Shown here: positions 1-9,250 of the stretch, piece by piece | Numbering within the stretch: the first letter of the stretch is position 1 | How the letters are laid out: every line of letters begins with the position of its first letter | Assembly (NCBI RefSeq): GCF_021596505.1 | Contig: NZ_PJIZ01000005.1 | Span: 87,852 to 151,851, forward strand | DNA: 64,000 bases | Source: Nostoc sp. CMAA1605 | Lineage (GTDB): Bacteria; Cyanobacteriota; Cyanobacteriia; Cyanobacteriales; Nostocaceae | Reading direction: 5' to 3' | Notes under the pieces: generated by a model | What the model was told of the DNA's origin: nothing | Database searches by the model: none | What the model saw: only the letters and a program-made list of their open reading frames with translations | Translations under genes and position numbers: made by a program

Positions 1-36
1 AACGCATATAGCTTTGTTGTGGATGAATATTTATGA
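1..36 (+). CDS. Tail of an upstream gene, probably pstC (partial)
   Basis: Eleven codons read open from the window edge to a TGA that overlaps the pstA ATG (ATGA). The 4-nt overlap and the known pstS-C-A-B gene order suggest the end of the PstC permease gene. The stretch is too short to recognise the protein, so the identity is inferred from context only. Confidence 0.3.
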   Translation, partial: NAYSFVVDEYL

Positions 37-914
37 CTGCTCATTTTCCTGAAAGGGCTTTAACTCGCGTTACCACATCTCCCCGCACCATGTTTAACAC
101 CGCGATGACGGGAGTAGCATTTGCTTGTGGGTTATTGGCACTATTGCCTTTATTTGCGGTACTGTCCTATGTCTTAATTCAAGGTTTTAGCAGCCTCAAT
201 TTCCGTATCTTTACAGAACTACCGCCAGCCCCTTTAAGGGGACAAGGTGGTTTTGGTAACGCTATTTTGGGAACGCTATTAATGGTAGGTATCGGTGCAT
301 CAATTAGTATTCCTGTAGGTGTAATTGCTGCCATCTATTTAACAGAATTTAGTTCTGGTAAACTGGCTAGATGGATACGTTTTGCTACCAACGTATTAAG
401 CGGAGTTCCTTCCATTATTGCGGGGGTATTTGCTTATGGGGTTGTGGTTTTAACCTTAGTAAAATTCAATCTCGGCTCATATTCAGCACTGGGTGGGGGG
501 TTTGCACTCTCAATATTGATGCTACCCATTATTGTGAGAACCACCGATGAAGCCTTGCAGCTAGTATCGCAAGATTTACGCCAAGCTTCAGTAGGTTTAG
601 GGGCTACTAATTTTCAGACTGTCATACAAGTTGTCTTACCTGCGGCCTTACCAGCCATTGTTACAGGAACTACATTAGCGATCGCCCGTGCAGCCGGAGA
701 AACTGCACCTTTATTGTTTACCGCCTTATTTTCATCATTTTGGCCAGATAGCTTATTTAAACCGACAGCATCCCTGGCTGTTTTGGTGTTTAACTTCGCT
801 ATTTCTCCCTATAAGAACTGGCAAGCCTTAGCTTGGGCTGCTTCTTTGATTTTGGTCTTGATGGTGTTAGTCACTAGTATCATCGCTCGTTGGGCAACCC
901 GCCAGAAAGCTTAG
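33..914 (+). CDS. pstA: Phosphate ABC transporter permease PstA
   Basis: Inner-membrane permease of the high-affinity phosphate importer, which pairs with PstC to form the channel energised by PstB. The 293-aa protein has several hydrophobic segments (about 24-50, 75-103, 120-145, 150-170 and 260-287). It carries the ABC permease EAA loop at about 173-212 (EALQLVS...GLGATNFQTV), followed by an ARAAGETAPLL stretch typical of PstA. Its length is normal for the family. The start ATG overlaps the stop of the preceding frame, and pstB follows after 66 nt, so this is an operon whose promoter lies outside the window. A Pho box would be expected upstream of the operon but cannot be seen here. Confidence 0.93.
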   Translation: MTAHFPERALTRVTTSPRTMFNTAMTGVAFACGLLALLPLFAVLSYVLIQGFSSLNFRIFTELPPAPLRGQGGFGNAILGTLLMVGIGASISIPVGVIAAIYLTEFSSGKLARWIRFATNVLSGVPSIIAGVFAYGVVVLTLVKFNLGSYSALGGGFALSILMLPIIVRTTDEALQLVSQDLRQASVGLGATNFQTVIQVVLPAALPAIVTGTTLAIARAAGETAPLLFTALFSSFWPDSLFKPTASLAVLVFNFAISPYKNWQALAWAASLILVLMVLVTSIIARWATRQKA

Positions 915-980
915 AGACAAATTTTTTCTAGCTTTGGCAAGATTGCTTTGCTTTCTTTTTAACGCACACCAAAACAATAT

Positions 981-1787
981 ATGGCTACTAACATTAGCAC
1001 AGTGAATAGTACAGAGACCGTTTTAAAAACGGAGAACTTGAATGTCTACTATGGTAAATTTCTGGCTTTACAGAATATTTGGTTAGACATTCCCAAAAAT
1101 AAAGTTACAGCTTTCATTGGCCCTTCTGGTTGCGGTAAAAGTACCTTACTGCGATGCTATAACCGTCTCAATGACCTAATTGAATCATTCCGCGCAGAAG
1201 GGAAGATTTTCTATTATGACAAAAACTTATACGCACCCGATATCGACCCCGTAGAAGTACGTCGTCGCATTGGGATGGTGTTTCAAAGACCAAACCCATT
1301 CCCCAAATCAATTTATGACAACATTGCTTTTGGAGCTAAAATCAACGGCTACAAAGGTAATATGGATGAGTTGGTAGAAAGAAGCTTACGCCAAGCCGCC
1401 TTATGGGATGAAGTCAAAGATAAACTCAGACAAAGTGGCTCATCTTTATCTGGTGGACAACAGCAAAGATTATGTATTGCACGAGCGGTAGCAGTGCAAC
1501 CCGAAATCATCCTGATGGATGAACCTTGTTCAGCGTTAGACCCCATCTCTACCCTGCGGGTAGAAGAACTGATTCATGAATTGAAAGAGCAATATACTAT
1601 TGTGATTGTGACTCACAATATGCAGCAAGCTGCACGAGTCTCCGACATGACAGCCTTTTTCAACGTCCGTTCCACAGAAACCGGAGGTCGTATCGGCTAC
1701 TTAGTAGAATATGATGCCACAGAAGTCATTTTCAACAATCCCAAGCAAGAAGACACTAGAGATTACGTCAGTGGTAGATTCGGTTAA
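981..1787 (+). CDS. pstB: Phosphate ABC transporter ATP-binding protein PstB
   Basis: Cytoplasmic ATPase that drives phosphate import through PstA/PstC. All nucleotide-binding motifs are present in the 268 aa: Walker [10 protein letters not shown] (47-55), the PstB-type Q-loop [15 protein letters not shown] (101-115), signature LSGGQ (156-160), Walker B IILMDEP (176-182) and the switch histidine in VTHNMQQA. The [12 protein letters not shown] stretch is characteristic of PstB rather than other ABC ATPases. It is the last gene of the pst operon: a rho-independent-type hairpin lies about 30 nt downstream, and the next gene is on the other strand. Confidence 0.97.
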   Translation: MATNISTVNSTETVLKTENLNVYYGKFLALQNIWLDIPKNKVTAFIGPSGCGKSTLLRCYNRLNDLIESFRAEGKIFYYDKNLYAPDIDPVEVRRRIGMVFQRPNPFPKSIYDNIAFGAKINGYKGNMDELVERSLRQAALWDEVKDKLRQSGSSLSGGQQQRLCIARAVAVQPEIILMDEPCSALDPISTLRVEELIHELKEQYTIVIVTHNMQQAARVSDMTAFFNVRSTETGGRIGYLVEYDATEVIFNNPKQEDTRDYVSGRFG

Positions 1788-1816
1788 GTATCATCAATAA
1801 ATATTGCGACAGATGG

Positions 1817-1846
1817 GGGATGCTTTATTTGCATCCCATATTTTTT
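1817..1846 (+). terminator. Terminator after pstB
   Basis: GGGATGC and GCATCCC form a 7-bp stem with a 7-nt loop, followed by ATATTTTTT. It sits about 30 nt after the pstB stop and fits an intrinsic terminator closing the pst operon. Confidence 0.7.
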
Positions 1847-1852
1847 GGTTAT

Positions 1853-2020
1853 TAGTTAATAGTCATTAGTCATTAGTCATTAGGGAACGGGGAGAAGTAG
1901 ACAAGGTTAACGAGGTAGATGAGGTAGATTTTAATCCAATCTCCAATGCCCAATGCCCAATGCCCAATGCCCAATGCCCAATGCCCAATCCCCAATCCCC
2001 AACCCCTATTCCCGACTCCC
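1853..2020. repeat. Short tandem repeats (TAGTCAT and CCCAATG heptamers)
   Basis: Two families of degenerate 7-nt tandem repeats fill the gap between pstB and the antiporter gene: TAGTCAT units at about 1855-1884 and seven CCCAATG/CCCAATC units at about 1935-2000. The antiporter stop codon lies inside the tail of this array, so its last residues (GVGSRE) may be repeat-derived. Confidence 0.85.
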
Positions 2021-4183
2021 AACGCCCTTTTTCCAGCCAGCATCCTCTAGAGATGGGTACTGTGAACTAGATATTTGTGTAGTGATATTTGGCGGAGTGT
2101 TTTGAGGTTCTCCAAACACAATGATGGAACAAGTGATTTGTCTGGCTAGTTGAGTTGTCAAATCGCTAATGGCTAATCCGCCAGGATTAGTGTGATTACG
2201 AATAAAGGGTAAAACTACCAAGTCATATAATCTTGTTGCTTGCAAAATTGCTTGGGCTGTATTCTCATGGGCAAGAATTTGAATTTCTGGTGGATTGGCT
2301 GTAGATAATTTCCCTACCAACTGGGAAAGGTGCGATCGCCTAGCGGCGATTTTACTAGAACTGGTGCGGCGATCGCATACATTTAAAACCGTTACCTGGG
2401 CTTGATTCGCTTCTGCTAGCATCTGGGCAAATTGCACTGGCTGTAGTGATGGGGTGATGAGATTTTCTAAAGGGACTAAAATCCGTTGAATTTTTTGGGG
2501 CGAATCTACTAGGCGTGTAACTGCTACCGGACAATGAGCTGCCCATAATACACCATCAATGACATTGCCGAATAGTCGCGCTCTTAAGCCAGTGCGTTTA
2601 CCCCAACCCATGACAATTAAATCAGCTTTTTGCTCACGGGCGGCTCGGCTAATTCCTGACGCAAAAGCATCATCTATTCTCAATAATGGCTCTGCTTCTA
2701 TCCCAAAGGCTTGACTGTGATAAATAGCCTTGGTTAACAAACGCTCACTTCTCTGTACCGATAATTCTAACTGTGGTGCATCCATCTGAGATGCAGCCGG
2801 TGCGATCGCTAGTGGAATAATCTTACCCTTTGTCTGACGTGCTAATAAAGCCGCCATTTCCACTAAATGCTGCTGAGTGTGGGGATTATAAATTGGTACA
2901 ACTATCGTAAAAGTCTGTGTGCGCGGTGCTTCTGACTGTTGCTGTGGTAAATCGGTGGTGGCTGTAGTTGTGATTGCTTGCGGAGTTAAGGTGACAGCTG
3001 TGCGGCTAGTAATCAATGGCCCCAAAATTGATGTAACTAACATCAAAATGATAAAGCTACTCAATAACTCCGGTGATAATAGTCCGGCTCGATAGCCTAC
3101 AAAAGTTGCGGCTAAAGTTGTACCGACTTGCGGTATTGAGAGTGACCACATTGTCAGCATTTCTTGCCAGCTATAGCGATAAATGAATTTTGCTAACCAA
3201 GCAGCAATAAATTTACTGGCAATCAAACTGATCAAAATTAAAGAAGTTAACCTAAAAATTAAAAGATTGTTGAATAAAGTTGGTAAATCAATCAATAAAC
3301 CCAAGTTCACAAAGAAAATGGGGATAAATAAAACACTACCAATAAATACTATTTTTTCTTTAACTGGCCCTTCGCCGACGACATCATTGACGGCTAAACC
3401 TGCTAGAAACGCACCAAAAATCTTTTCTACTCCAATTAGTTGCGCTCCCATCACAGCTAAAAATAGAGTCAGCACTACAAATAAAAACTTATTCCCTTCA
3501 TCATCTCCTGAGCGGCGAAAAAATTCTTTGCCTAGCCAGTCTAAACCCACCACAATCACAACAGAGTAAATAATTAATTCCCCCAGTAAGGCAAGTAGTG
3601 TAGTTAAGCTAAAAATCTTGATCTGAGATATCGCCACGCATCCCACCAAGACTATCAGCGCGCCTATATCAGTAAAAGCCGTAGCTGCAATTGTAGTTGT
3701 GACAGCTTCATTACTAACTACTCCCAAACGACTCAGCAAAGGATAAGCTAAAAGAGTATGGGAAGCAAATAATGAGCCTAATAATATAGAATGCTGCAAA
3801 TTGAGATGAAAAATTCTGCCAACTAAAATTCCTAGTAAAAACGATATACCAAAACTCAAGCAGGCAAAACCTAAAGCACGTTGTTTTTGTCGTCGCCACT
3901 GCGCGATTTCCACCTCCAAACCTGCGACAAACATTAAATAAACTAGACCAATGTCTGCTAGCAAGTTGATGATGCTTGATTTGTTCTGAAATAGATCCCA
4001 GCCTGATGGGCCAAGCACTAATCCAGATAAAACCAAGCCAACTAATCCAGGTAATTTCAGCCGTTCAAATAAAATAGGTACAACTAAAATAACTACCAGC
4101 AAAATAGCAAAGGGAACAATTGGTTCTTGTCCCAGAACTTGGGTAGTTGGTTCTAGTGCAAGAACTTGTAATATTCGTTCCAT
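2006..4183 (-). CDS. CPA2-family cation:proton antiporter with universal-stress domain
   Basis: Membrane antiporter that probably exchanges Na+ or K+ for H+. In the 725 aa, residues about 18-405 form 12 or so hydrophobic segments of the Na_H_Exchanger (KefB-like) fold, beginning [17 protein letters not shown]. After a Thr/Gln-rich linker (about 405-425), residues about 430-700 form a cytosolic universal-stress-like region, seen from [22 protein letters not shown] and a second block beginning RILVPLENL. Antiporter-USP fusions of this layout are known in cyanobacteria. Ion specificity cannot be read. It appears monocistronic. A second CPA2 antiporter without the USP part lies at 51.3-52.7 kb. 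Confidence 0.88.
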   Translation of the reverse strand: MERILQVLALEPTTQVLGQEPIVPFAILLVVILVVPILFERLKLPGLVGLVLSGLVLGPSGWDLFQNKSSIINLLADIGLVYLMFVAGLEVEIAQWRRQKQRALGFACLSFGISFLLGILVGRIFHLNLQHSILLGSLFASHTLLAYPLLSRLGVVSNEAVTTTIAATAFTDIGALIVLVGCVAISQIKIFSLTTLLALLGELIIYSVVIVVGLDWLGKEFFRRSGDDEGNKFLFVVLTLFLAVMGAQLIGVEKIFGAFLAGLAVNDVVGEGPVKEKIVFIGSVLFIPIFFVNLGLLIDLPTLFNNLLIFRLTSLILISLIASKFIAAWLAKFIYRYSWQEMLTMWSLSIPQVGTTLAATFVGYRAGLLSPELLSSFIILMLVTSILGPLITSRTAVTLTPQAITTTATTDLPQQQSEAPRTQTFTIVVPIYNPHTQQHLVEMAALLARQTKGKIIPLAIAPAASQMDAPQLELSVQRSERLLTKAIYHSQAFGIEAEPLLRIDDAFASGISRAAREQKADLIVMGWGKRTGLRARLFGNVIDGVLWAAHCPVAVTRLVDSPQKIQRILVPLENLITPSLQPVQFAQMLAEANQAQVTVLNVCDRRTSSSKIAARRSHLSQLVGKLSTANPPEIQILAHENTAQAILQATRLYDLVVLPFIRNHTNPGGLAISDLTTQLARQITCSIIVFGEPQNTPPNITTQISSSQYPSLEDAGWKKGVGSRE

Positions 4184-4367
4184 AGGTTAGGAGTTGCAGG
4201 AGCGATGGTGAAGCTATGATTCTATGATTCCTTTTAATAATTTTCTGCAATCGTCTATCGCCTTCGGGAGAATTCACAATTTAGAACACCCTCTGGTGTT
4301 TCTAACTTACACCTAAGTATCTGGAAAGCCACTCTTAAAAATTAACAATTATCTGGGAATTAACTAT

Positions 4368-5024
4368 TTATGGGTGAATCTGGCTCAAAATAAATCGTAG
4401 GCGATCGTAGTCGTCTTTGAGGAGGACACTAAGAGTGCGTCCAGCCTTAATCAGCCATTCCCTGTCAGCTTTGCGTAATTGGTAAACTTCCCGAATCGCC
4501 GCCGCAGTTAACGCTTCTACCGGCGCGCCGTTAATGGCTAGCAGTGTCCGCAAAAAATCTAACTCTTCGGTAAATTTAACTATTAAATCTGGTTCACACC
4601 GATAAACAGCTTGATGAATTTGGGGGGGACGTGGTGGTAAATATTGATAAACTCTTTGGTTAGCACCTGTAATTGTTAATGGTGGGGCAAAACCGACGAT
4701 CGCCGCCCGAAATTCAGTTTTGAGCATGGCAAAAATTTGCGGCTGTTCCTCGCGTAATTCTTGCAATGATAACCCCAAAGCCACGGCTCGGTGTACAGAA
4801 TCAACGGGCATTGTAGTAGCATAATATACTACTGCAAAAACTTGATTACCCGATTCCTCATCTACAGCTAGCACCCAACTACCAAAAGGCGGCATAGATG
4901 GAAAGCTTAAATCTTCCGGTTCTAGACACTGTGCCAAAAATTCAGTAGAGGTAGTTTCGATCACCTCCGCAATGTGGTTAGGGTGGCGATCGCTCGTATT
5001 AAACTGTGGTAGAGGAAGACGCAT
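4368..5024 (-). CDS. HAS-barrel-like conserved cyanobacterial protein
   Basis: A 218-aa soluble protein with no membrane segment. The N-terminal half (about 15-115) is rich in short beta strands, with IAEVIETTSTEFLAQC, GSWVLAVDE and VFAVVYYATT. This resembles the HAS-barrel domain found at the N terminus of HerA-type ATPases and as a stand-alone cyanobacterial protein. The C-terminal half (about 130-218) is helical and charged. No ATPase or catalytic motif is visible. The domain call is by resemblance and the cellular role is unknown. It lies upstream of ndhS on the other side of a repeat patch, with no clear operon link. Confidence 0.6.
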   Translation of the reverse strand: MRLPLPQFNTSDRHPNHIAEVIETTSTEFLAQCLEPEDLSFPSMPPFGSWVLAVDEESGNQVFAVVYYATTMPVDSVHRAVALGLSLQELREEQPQIFAMLKTEFRAAIVGFAPPLTITGANQRVYQYLPPRPPQIHQAVYRCEPDLIVKFTEELDFLRTLLAINGAPVEALTAAAIREVYQLRKADREWLIKAGRTLSVLLKDDYDRLRFILSQIHP

Positions 5025-5027
5025 GAG

Positions 5028-5115
5028 AGTGCTGAGTGCTGTTAGCGGTAGCGCGGCGTTTAGCCGGTGATGAGTGATAAGTCAATAGTCACTATTCTTT
5101 TACTAATGACTATTG
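5028..5115. repeat. Small dispersed repeat plus TGACTAT heptamers
   Basis: A module GTTAGCGGTAGCGCGGCG (about 5040-5057) sits between GAGTGCTG units. It recurs almost unchanged near 40,688-40,715 and inverted near 48,150-48,185. TGACTATT/GACTAATG heptamers follow at about 5080-5130. This is a mobile-looking small dispersed repeat and no gene is seen in it. Confidence 0.7.
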
Positions 5116-5137
5116 ACTATGGACTAATGACTAAGAC

Positions 5138-5335
5138 TTATTTTCCTTTTTTCTTGCCAGTAGCGATTTCTACAGGTTCTAGTTCCGATAGGCGAAAGGT
5201 AATGATTTTATCCCAGTTTCCGCCTTCAAACAACACAGCTACTTTGCCATCACTGACGCGTTGTACTAGTCCTTCATAGCGATAGTAAGTATCTGCGGGA
5301 TTCTTAACACGAACAGTTGCTCCAGGTAGAATCAT
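5138..5335 (-). CDS. ndhS: NAD(P)H dehydrogenase-like complex subunit NdhS
   Basis: A small 65-aa SH3-like peripheral subunit of the photosynthetic NDH-1 complex. In known systems NdhS sits near the ferredoxin-docking site on the cytoplasmic arm and supports cyclic electron flow. The beginning [20 protein letters not shown] and the centre [19 protein letters not shown] match my memory of the cyanobacterial NdhS family, and the length is usual. The C terminus is short and Lys-rich (TGKKKGK). It is a single gene flanked by tandem repeats on both sides. The start is the only ATG in a position giving the family N terminus. Confidence 0.82.
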   Translation of the reverse strand: MILPGATVRVKNPADTYYRYEGLVQRVSDGKVAVLFEGGNWDKIITFRLSELEPVEIATGKKKGK

Positions 5336-5378
5336 GACTTCTTTCCTTAGTTATTCCTTCTAATAGCTTAATATCTTT

Positions 5379-5494
5379 GATTGGTCTATAGTCCATAGTT
5401 CATAGTTTCACTTTTCCCAATAGTAACTATTGACTGAAGCCGCACTCAGCACTCATTACTCAGCACTCAGCACTCATTACTCAGCACTCATTAC
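5379..5494. repeat. ATAGTCC and CACTCATTACT tandem repeats
   Basis: A patch of degenerate ATAGTYC units is followed by alternating CACTCAG and CACTCATTACT units running to within a few bases of the rodA stop. It is the same family as the arrays near 48.1 and 48.9 kb. Confidence 0.8.
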
Positions 5495-5501
5495 TCCAAA
5501 A

Positions 5502-6815
5502 TCAATAATACTTCTGCCGTTGGCGAAAATTGGCTACCGATTCTACTATTCCTAGTGCCATGAAATTCGTCAACATTGCCGATCGTCCGTAACTCATCCA
5601 AGGTAACGGTATCCCCGCTACAGGTGCTAAACCTACAGTCATACCAACATTAACAATCAATTGAAACACAATCATCGACAAAACACCGATCGCCAATAAC
5701 GAACCAAAATTATCTTTGGCTGTTTGAGCAACGTGTAGCAACCGCCAGCAGATCAAACAGAAAATAAATAAAACAACTAAACATCCAACGAAACCAAATT
5801 CTTCCCCTACAGCCGAAAATATAAAGTCTGTATGTTGTTCAGGAACGAAATTCAGTTGTGTCATCGGCCCTTTAAACAAACCCCAACCCCACATTTCACC
5901 TGCACCGATAGCAATGCGTGATTGATGTTGGTGATAACCAGCTCCTAATATATCCTGATCAGGACGTAGAAAGGTTGTCAGTCGGGCTTTTTGATAATCC
6001 CTCAAAATATGATTCCAGGCGAAAATTCCTAGTTCACCACCTATCATATTAATAGCTCCAGCACCAATTCCAGCCATACCAAACCGTCGCCAAGGCAGAG
6101 TGAACCAAGCCAAAATGCCCATAGCTATCGACCAAAGAATGCCTAAAGGCCCTAGTGCGATTTCATGAAAAACTACTAATGGTTCTGATAACGGCCAAGA
6201 TGTACCAAATAAAATGGCTGCAATCACGGGAGATACTAACAAAATTAACCAACCTGGATTAGCATTTGCCCAATACAACATTCCTAATACTATTGATCCA
6301 AACACTAGAGATGTTGCCAAATCAGGTTGCACAAATACCAATAACCAAGGTAGGGCTGTAAAAGCTAAAGCTCGGCAAAAATTAGGTAGAGTAGCTGCCG
6401 TATTTTTGTGTAATAGAGCCGCTAACGTGATGATTACTCCCACTTTGGCGAATTCTGAGGGTTGGACGTTAAAACCCGCAATATTAATCCATCGCTGTGC
6501 GCCTTTAGCACTAGTCCCAGCAATCATCACCGCAATTAGACTGAAGTTAGTAATTGCGTATGTTACCCAATGCCATTGCAGTAAATTCTCGTAACGAAAG
6601 CGACAAATAAATAACGCAATTAAAGTACCTATACCAGCAACTAACCAATGCCACCACCAATCTGTTACAGGTTGCTTCAGTTCAGTGCTAAGAATCATGA
6701 GTCCGCCAAAGAAGCTGACTCCCACAGGCAGAATAAATAAGAGCCAATCTATCTGCTGCCAAGGTTTAACCCAATACTGCCAACGAATTTTAGGAAGCGA
6801 ACGTTTCAATAACAT
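5502..6815 (-). CDS. rodA: Rod-shape-determining protein RodA (SEDS glycosyltransferase)
   Basis: Integral membrane peptidoglycan polymerase of the FtsW/RodA/SpoVE (SEDS) family, which works with a class B penicillin-binding protein in side-wall growth. The 437-aa protein has about ten hydrophobic segments from residue 25 on. Family marks are GAQRWINIAGFNVQPSEFAK (about 105-124), QHTDFIFSAVGEEFGF (about 313-328) and GIPLPWMSYGRSAML near the C terminus. The order and length fit RodA; FtsW is the alternative, but the GGELG and DQDILGAGYHQHQS region looks RodA-like. It appears to be a stand-alone gene, with a repeat-filled gap separating it from mrp. Confidence 0.88.
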   Translation of the reverse strand: MLLKRSLPKIRWQYWVKPWQQIDWLLFILPVGVSFFGGLMILSTELKQPVTDWWWHWLVAGIGTLIALFICRFRYENLLQWHWVTYAITNFSLIAVMIAGTSAKGAQRWINIAGFNVQPSEFAKVGVIITLAALLHKNTAATLPNFCRALAFTALPWLLVFVQPDLATSLVFGSIVLGMLYWANANPGWLILLVSPVIAAILFGTSWPLSEPLVVFHEIALGPLGILWSIAMGILAWFTLPWRRFGMAGIGAGAINMIGGELGIFAWNHILRDYQKARLTTFLRPDQDILGAGYHQHQSRIAIGAGEMWGWGLFKGPMTQLNFVPEQHTDFIFSAVGEEFGFVGCLVVLFIFCLICWRLLHVAQTAKDNFGSLLAIGVLSMIVFQLIVNVGMTVGLAPVAGIPLPWMSYGRSAMLTNFMALGIVESVANFRQRQKYY

Positions 6816-6829
6816 TTTGATTGTTGATT

Positions 6830-7025
6830 AGGGATTGGGGATTGGGGATTGGGGACTGGGGACACTTCGACAAGCTCAGTGCTTCGCTGGGGACTGGGGA
6901 TTGGGGATTGGGGACGAGAAAGACAAGGTAGACAAATTTTATCCTAATACTTAATTACCTATGCCCCATGCCCTATGCCCCATGCCCTATGACCTATGCC
7001 CCATGCCCCATACCCTATGCCCCAT
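6830..7025. repeat. GGGGATT array interrupted by a dispersed repeat, then CCCATGC array
   Basis: GGGGATT/GGGGACT units (6830-6914) are split in the middle by a unit containing CTTCGACAAGCTCAGTGC (about 6865-6882), as if a small dispersed repeat had inserted into the tandem array. A second array of CCCATGC/CCTATGC units runs from about 6960 to 7025. No gene is seen. Confidence 0.85.
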
Positions 7026-7087
7026 GATTATTAATAACTCTGAATTCCCAAGCTTTCACTCAGGAATTAGACAAAAATTAAGATTTA

Positions 7088-8158
7088 CTATGTGAGAGCA
7101 GCGACAGAAACTTTACCGGCGATATTTAAGGCGATCGCTTTTAAAGCTTTGGCTGAGGCTGAATCTGGATCAGCGACAACTATCGGTACGCCATTATCAC
7201 CACCAATTCTAGTGGAAATCTCTAGGGGAACACAGCCTAATAAGGGAACTCCTAATTCGGCTGCGGTTTTAGAACCACCACCAGAACCGAATATATCGTA
7301 TTGTTTATCTGGCATATCGGGAGGAATGAAATAGCTCATGTTTTCTATCATTCCCAATACCGGCACGTTCATTTGCTGGAACATCCGCAAACCTTTACGA
7401 GAATCTAACAGTGCTACAGTTTGTGGTGTTGTGACAATCACAGCCCCAGACATCGGTACAGACTGAGTTAGGGTTAACTGAGCATCACCAGTTCCTGGTG
7501 GCATATCCACAATTAAATAGTCTAGTTGTCCCCATTCCACTTGATAGAGAAACTGGCGAATCACACCATTGAGCATAGGCCCACGCCAAATGACTGGCTG
7601 ATCTCGGTCAATGAGAAAACCCATTGAAACTAATTTGACACCATGATTAAATGCTGGTTCTAAAACTTCACCTTTGTCTGTAGAACGCACCACAATTTGA
7701 GCGTCCGCTAGTCCTAACATGGTGGGATCATTTGGCCCGTATATATCCGCGTCTAATAAGCCGACTTTCGCCCCTGTTTGAGCTAATGCGACAGCGACAT
7801 TCACCGCCACCGTGCTTTTACCGACACCACCCTTACCACTAGAAACAGCAATAATATTTTTCACCCCTGGAACACCATTGCGGTCAGGTAAGCTTTTTTG
7901 TTGTGGTGTTTCTGCTGTGACCTCGACACTGACATCCGTTACCCCAGGTAGCTTTTTCACAGCTTTTTCACAGTCTTCCACGATAAATTCCCTTAAGGGA
8001 CAAGCGGGAGTTGTTAAAACCAAAGTAAAGCTGACTTTACCACCTTCAATTTTGACGTTGCGAATCATGTTGAGTTCTACAAGACTCTTACGTAGTTCAG
8101 GGTCTTGTACTGGCCGCAACACTTCTAAAACAGATTGGGAATCGAGGACATCGTACAT
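7088..8158 (-). CDS. mrp: Mrp/NBP35-type ATP-binding iron-sulfur carrier
   Basis: Cytosolic P-loop ATPase of the Mrp/ApbC family, implicated in carrying Fe-S clusters. The 356-aa protein has an N-terminal MIP18/DUF59 domain (about 8-80, with the TTPACPL motif) followed by the ParA-like domain with the deviant Walker A SSGKGGVGKST (106-116), DADIYGPNDPTM and DMPPGTGDAQLT. Many family members have a CxxC pair after ENMSYF; here that region reads ENMSYFIPPDMPD and lacks it, so cluster binding would need other ligands. The start ATG places the DUF59 domain at the usual distance. It is monocistronic. Confidence 0.9.
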   Translation of the reverse strand: MYDVLDSQSVLEVLRPVQDPELRKSLVELNMIRNVKIEGGKVSFTLVLTTPACPLREFIVEDCEKAVKKLPGVTDVSVEVTAETPQQKSLPDRNGVPGVKNIIAVSSGKGGVGKSTVAVNVAVALAQTGAKVGLLDADIYGPNDPTMLGLADAQIVVRSTDKGEVLEPAFNHGVKLVSMGFLIDRDQPVIWRGPMLNGVIRQFLYQVEWGQLDYLIVDMPPGTGDAQLTLTQSVPMSGAVIVTTPQTVALLDSRKGLRMFQQMNVPVLGMIENMSYFIPPDMPDKQYDIFGSGGGSKTAAELGVPLLGCVPLEISTRIGGDNGVPIVVADPDSASAKALKAIALNIAGKVSVAALT

Positions 8159-8335
8159 AACAATTCAAAATGCAAAATTAAAAATTCAAAATGTAAAGCA
8201 ATTATTGCTTGGTGTGTTCTCTGCGATCGGCGTAACAAAATTTAAAAAACTTTTATTATCACCTAATAGAATCTTAACTTTCTTTAGGTATCTAAAGATG
8301 AGAAGCCCAGAATTGGCAATGCAACACCCTGCCAA

Positions 8336-8977
8336 CTAAGACTGGGATGCAAGTTTCTCCTTAACCCAAGCACGAAAAGCACGAGTAGTAGAAACTTCCC
8401 CATTTTGTTTAGCTGCTGAAATAAATTGGGGAATCTCCCTCACTGGGACAGGTGCAAAAGTCATACTCATTGGCACTTCTGAATATTGTCCGTCTGTAAG
8501 TTGATAAATTCTTAATGTAGTGCCGTTATAACGCCAAAACTCAGGAACTCCCATCGCTGCATACAGCTTCAATTTGTCTATTGCAGAGCGAGAATATTCC
8601 ACCTCTAGCACCAAATCAGGCGGTGGGTCAGTGGCTAGGTCAATATTTTCTTTATTTCTCACTAAAGCTTCATTTTGGATATAGTAGCTACTATCTGGCT
8701 CTGCTCCCCGTTCTAAATCATCCCGCGTTAAAGTCAAAGAACCAGAACGTTTAATTTCTAAACCAAATTCTTCACAGAGCGCAAACACAAAACCTTCTAT
8801 TAAACGGTTTGAGTTTTCGTGTGGCATCAGTGGAGACATAATTTCTAATATTCCATTGTCGTAAGCCAGTCGGGAACTGCGCTCTGTACCCATCTCCAGA
8901 AGCATAGTTTTAAAAGTTTGCCAGCTGATGTTGTGAAGTAAACTTCTAGTTTCTGCTGGGTGTGTTATCGCCACCAT
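8336..8977 (-). CDS. Uma2 family protein (DUF820, PD-(D/E)XK fold)
   Basis: One of five Uma2 family proteins in the window. The family is abundant in cyanobacteria and has a restriction-endonuclease-like fold, but a cellular role is not established. The ORF track begins 31 codons earlier, but I chose ATG 8977 (MVAITHPAE), which has GGGAG a few bases upstream. The resulting protein is about 213 aa. Visible marks are ILEIMSPLMPHE, EPDSSYYI and PPDLVLEVEYSRSAIDKLKLY, where D, E and K fit the nuclease-fold active site. It ends with an Ala/Lys-rich helix. It stands alone between mrp and the pil operon. Confidence 0.85.
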   Translation of the reverse strand: MVAITHPAETRSLLHNISWQTFKTMLLEMGTERSSRLAYDNGILEIMSPLMPHENSNRLIEGFVFALCEEFGLEIKRSGSLTLTRDDLERGAEPDSSYYIQNEALVRNKENIDLATDPPPDLVLEVEYSRSAIDKLKLYAAMGVPEFWRYNGTTLRIYQLTDGQYSEVPMSMTFAPVPVREIPQFISAAKQNGEVSTTRAFRAWVKEKLASQS

Positions 8978-9092
8978 AGTTGATTTCTCCCCAGGATATT
9001 GGCTGATACCAAGAGTTTGCCATATTTTGCAATAGTTGGTTTGGTGAACGACAGCCATTGAGACTTTCACTCAAATTGACTCAGGGTGTAGG

Positions 9093-9147
9093 GTGCGTCA
9101 GTTCAAGAGAAGCTAACTATAGTCAGAAATTATTTATACTGACGCAC
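9093..9147. repeat. Long-loop inverted repeat GTGCGTCAGT
   Basis: GTGCGTCAGT and its exact complement ACTGACGCAC lie 35 nt apart between the Uma2 gene and the pil terminator. It looks like a small palindromic dispersed element, and no function can be assigned. Confidence 0.55.
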
Positions 9148-9171
9148 TCTACCCAACTAAATATCCTGAGC

Positions 9172-9206
9172 AAAAAAAGACACCACAAAGCTGGACAGCT
9201 TGTGGC
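9172..9206 (-). terminator. Terminator of the pilMNOQ operon
   Basis: Read on the minus strand, CCACAAGCTG pairs with CAGCTTTGTGG (one bulged base) and is followed by TGTCTTTTTTT. It lies about 45 nt after the pilQ stop and is a good intrinsic terminator. Confidence 0.8.
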
Positions 9207-9250
9207 TTATCTAAATTTATTCCATTTAAAGTTGAAAACCAATTTCTCAA

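Noticed and set aside
1935-2000. Regularly spaced short repeats that could suggest a CRISPR array
   Set aside because: Units are 7-8 nt and directly adjacent, with no 30-40 nt unique spacers; the same holds for all other arrays in the window, and no cas gene is present.
3183-3569. 128-aa plus-strand ORF
   Set aside because: A shadow of the antiporter gene on the other strand, with Lys/Asn-rich composition and no family marks.
7812-8339. 175-aa plus-strand ORF
   Set aside because: Mostly antisense to mrp, then intergenic; no recognisable domain.
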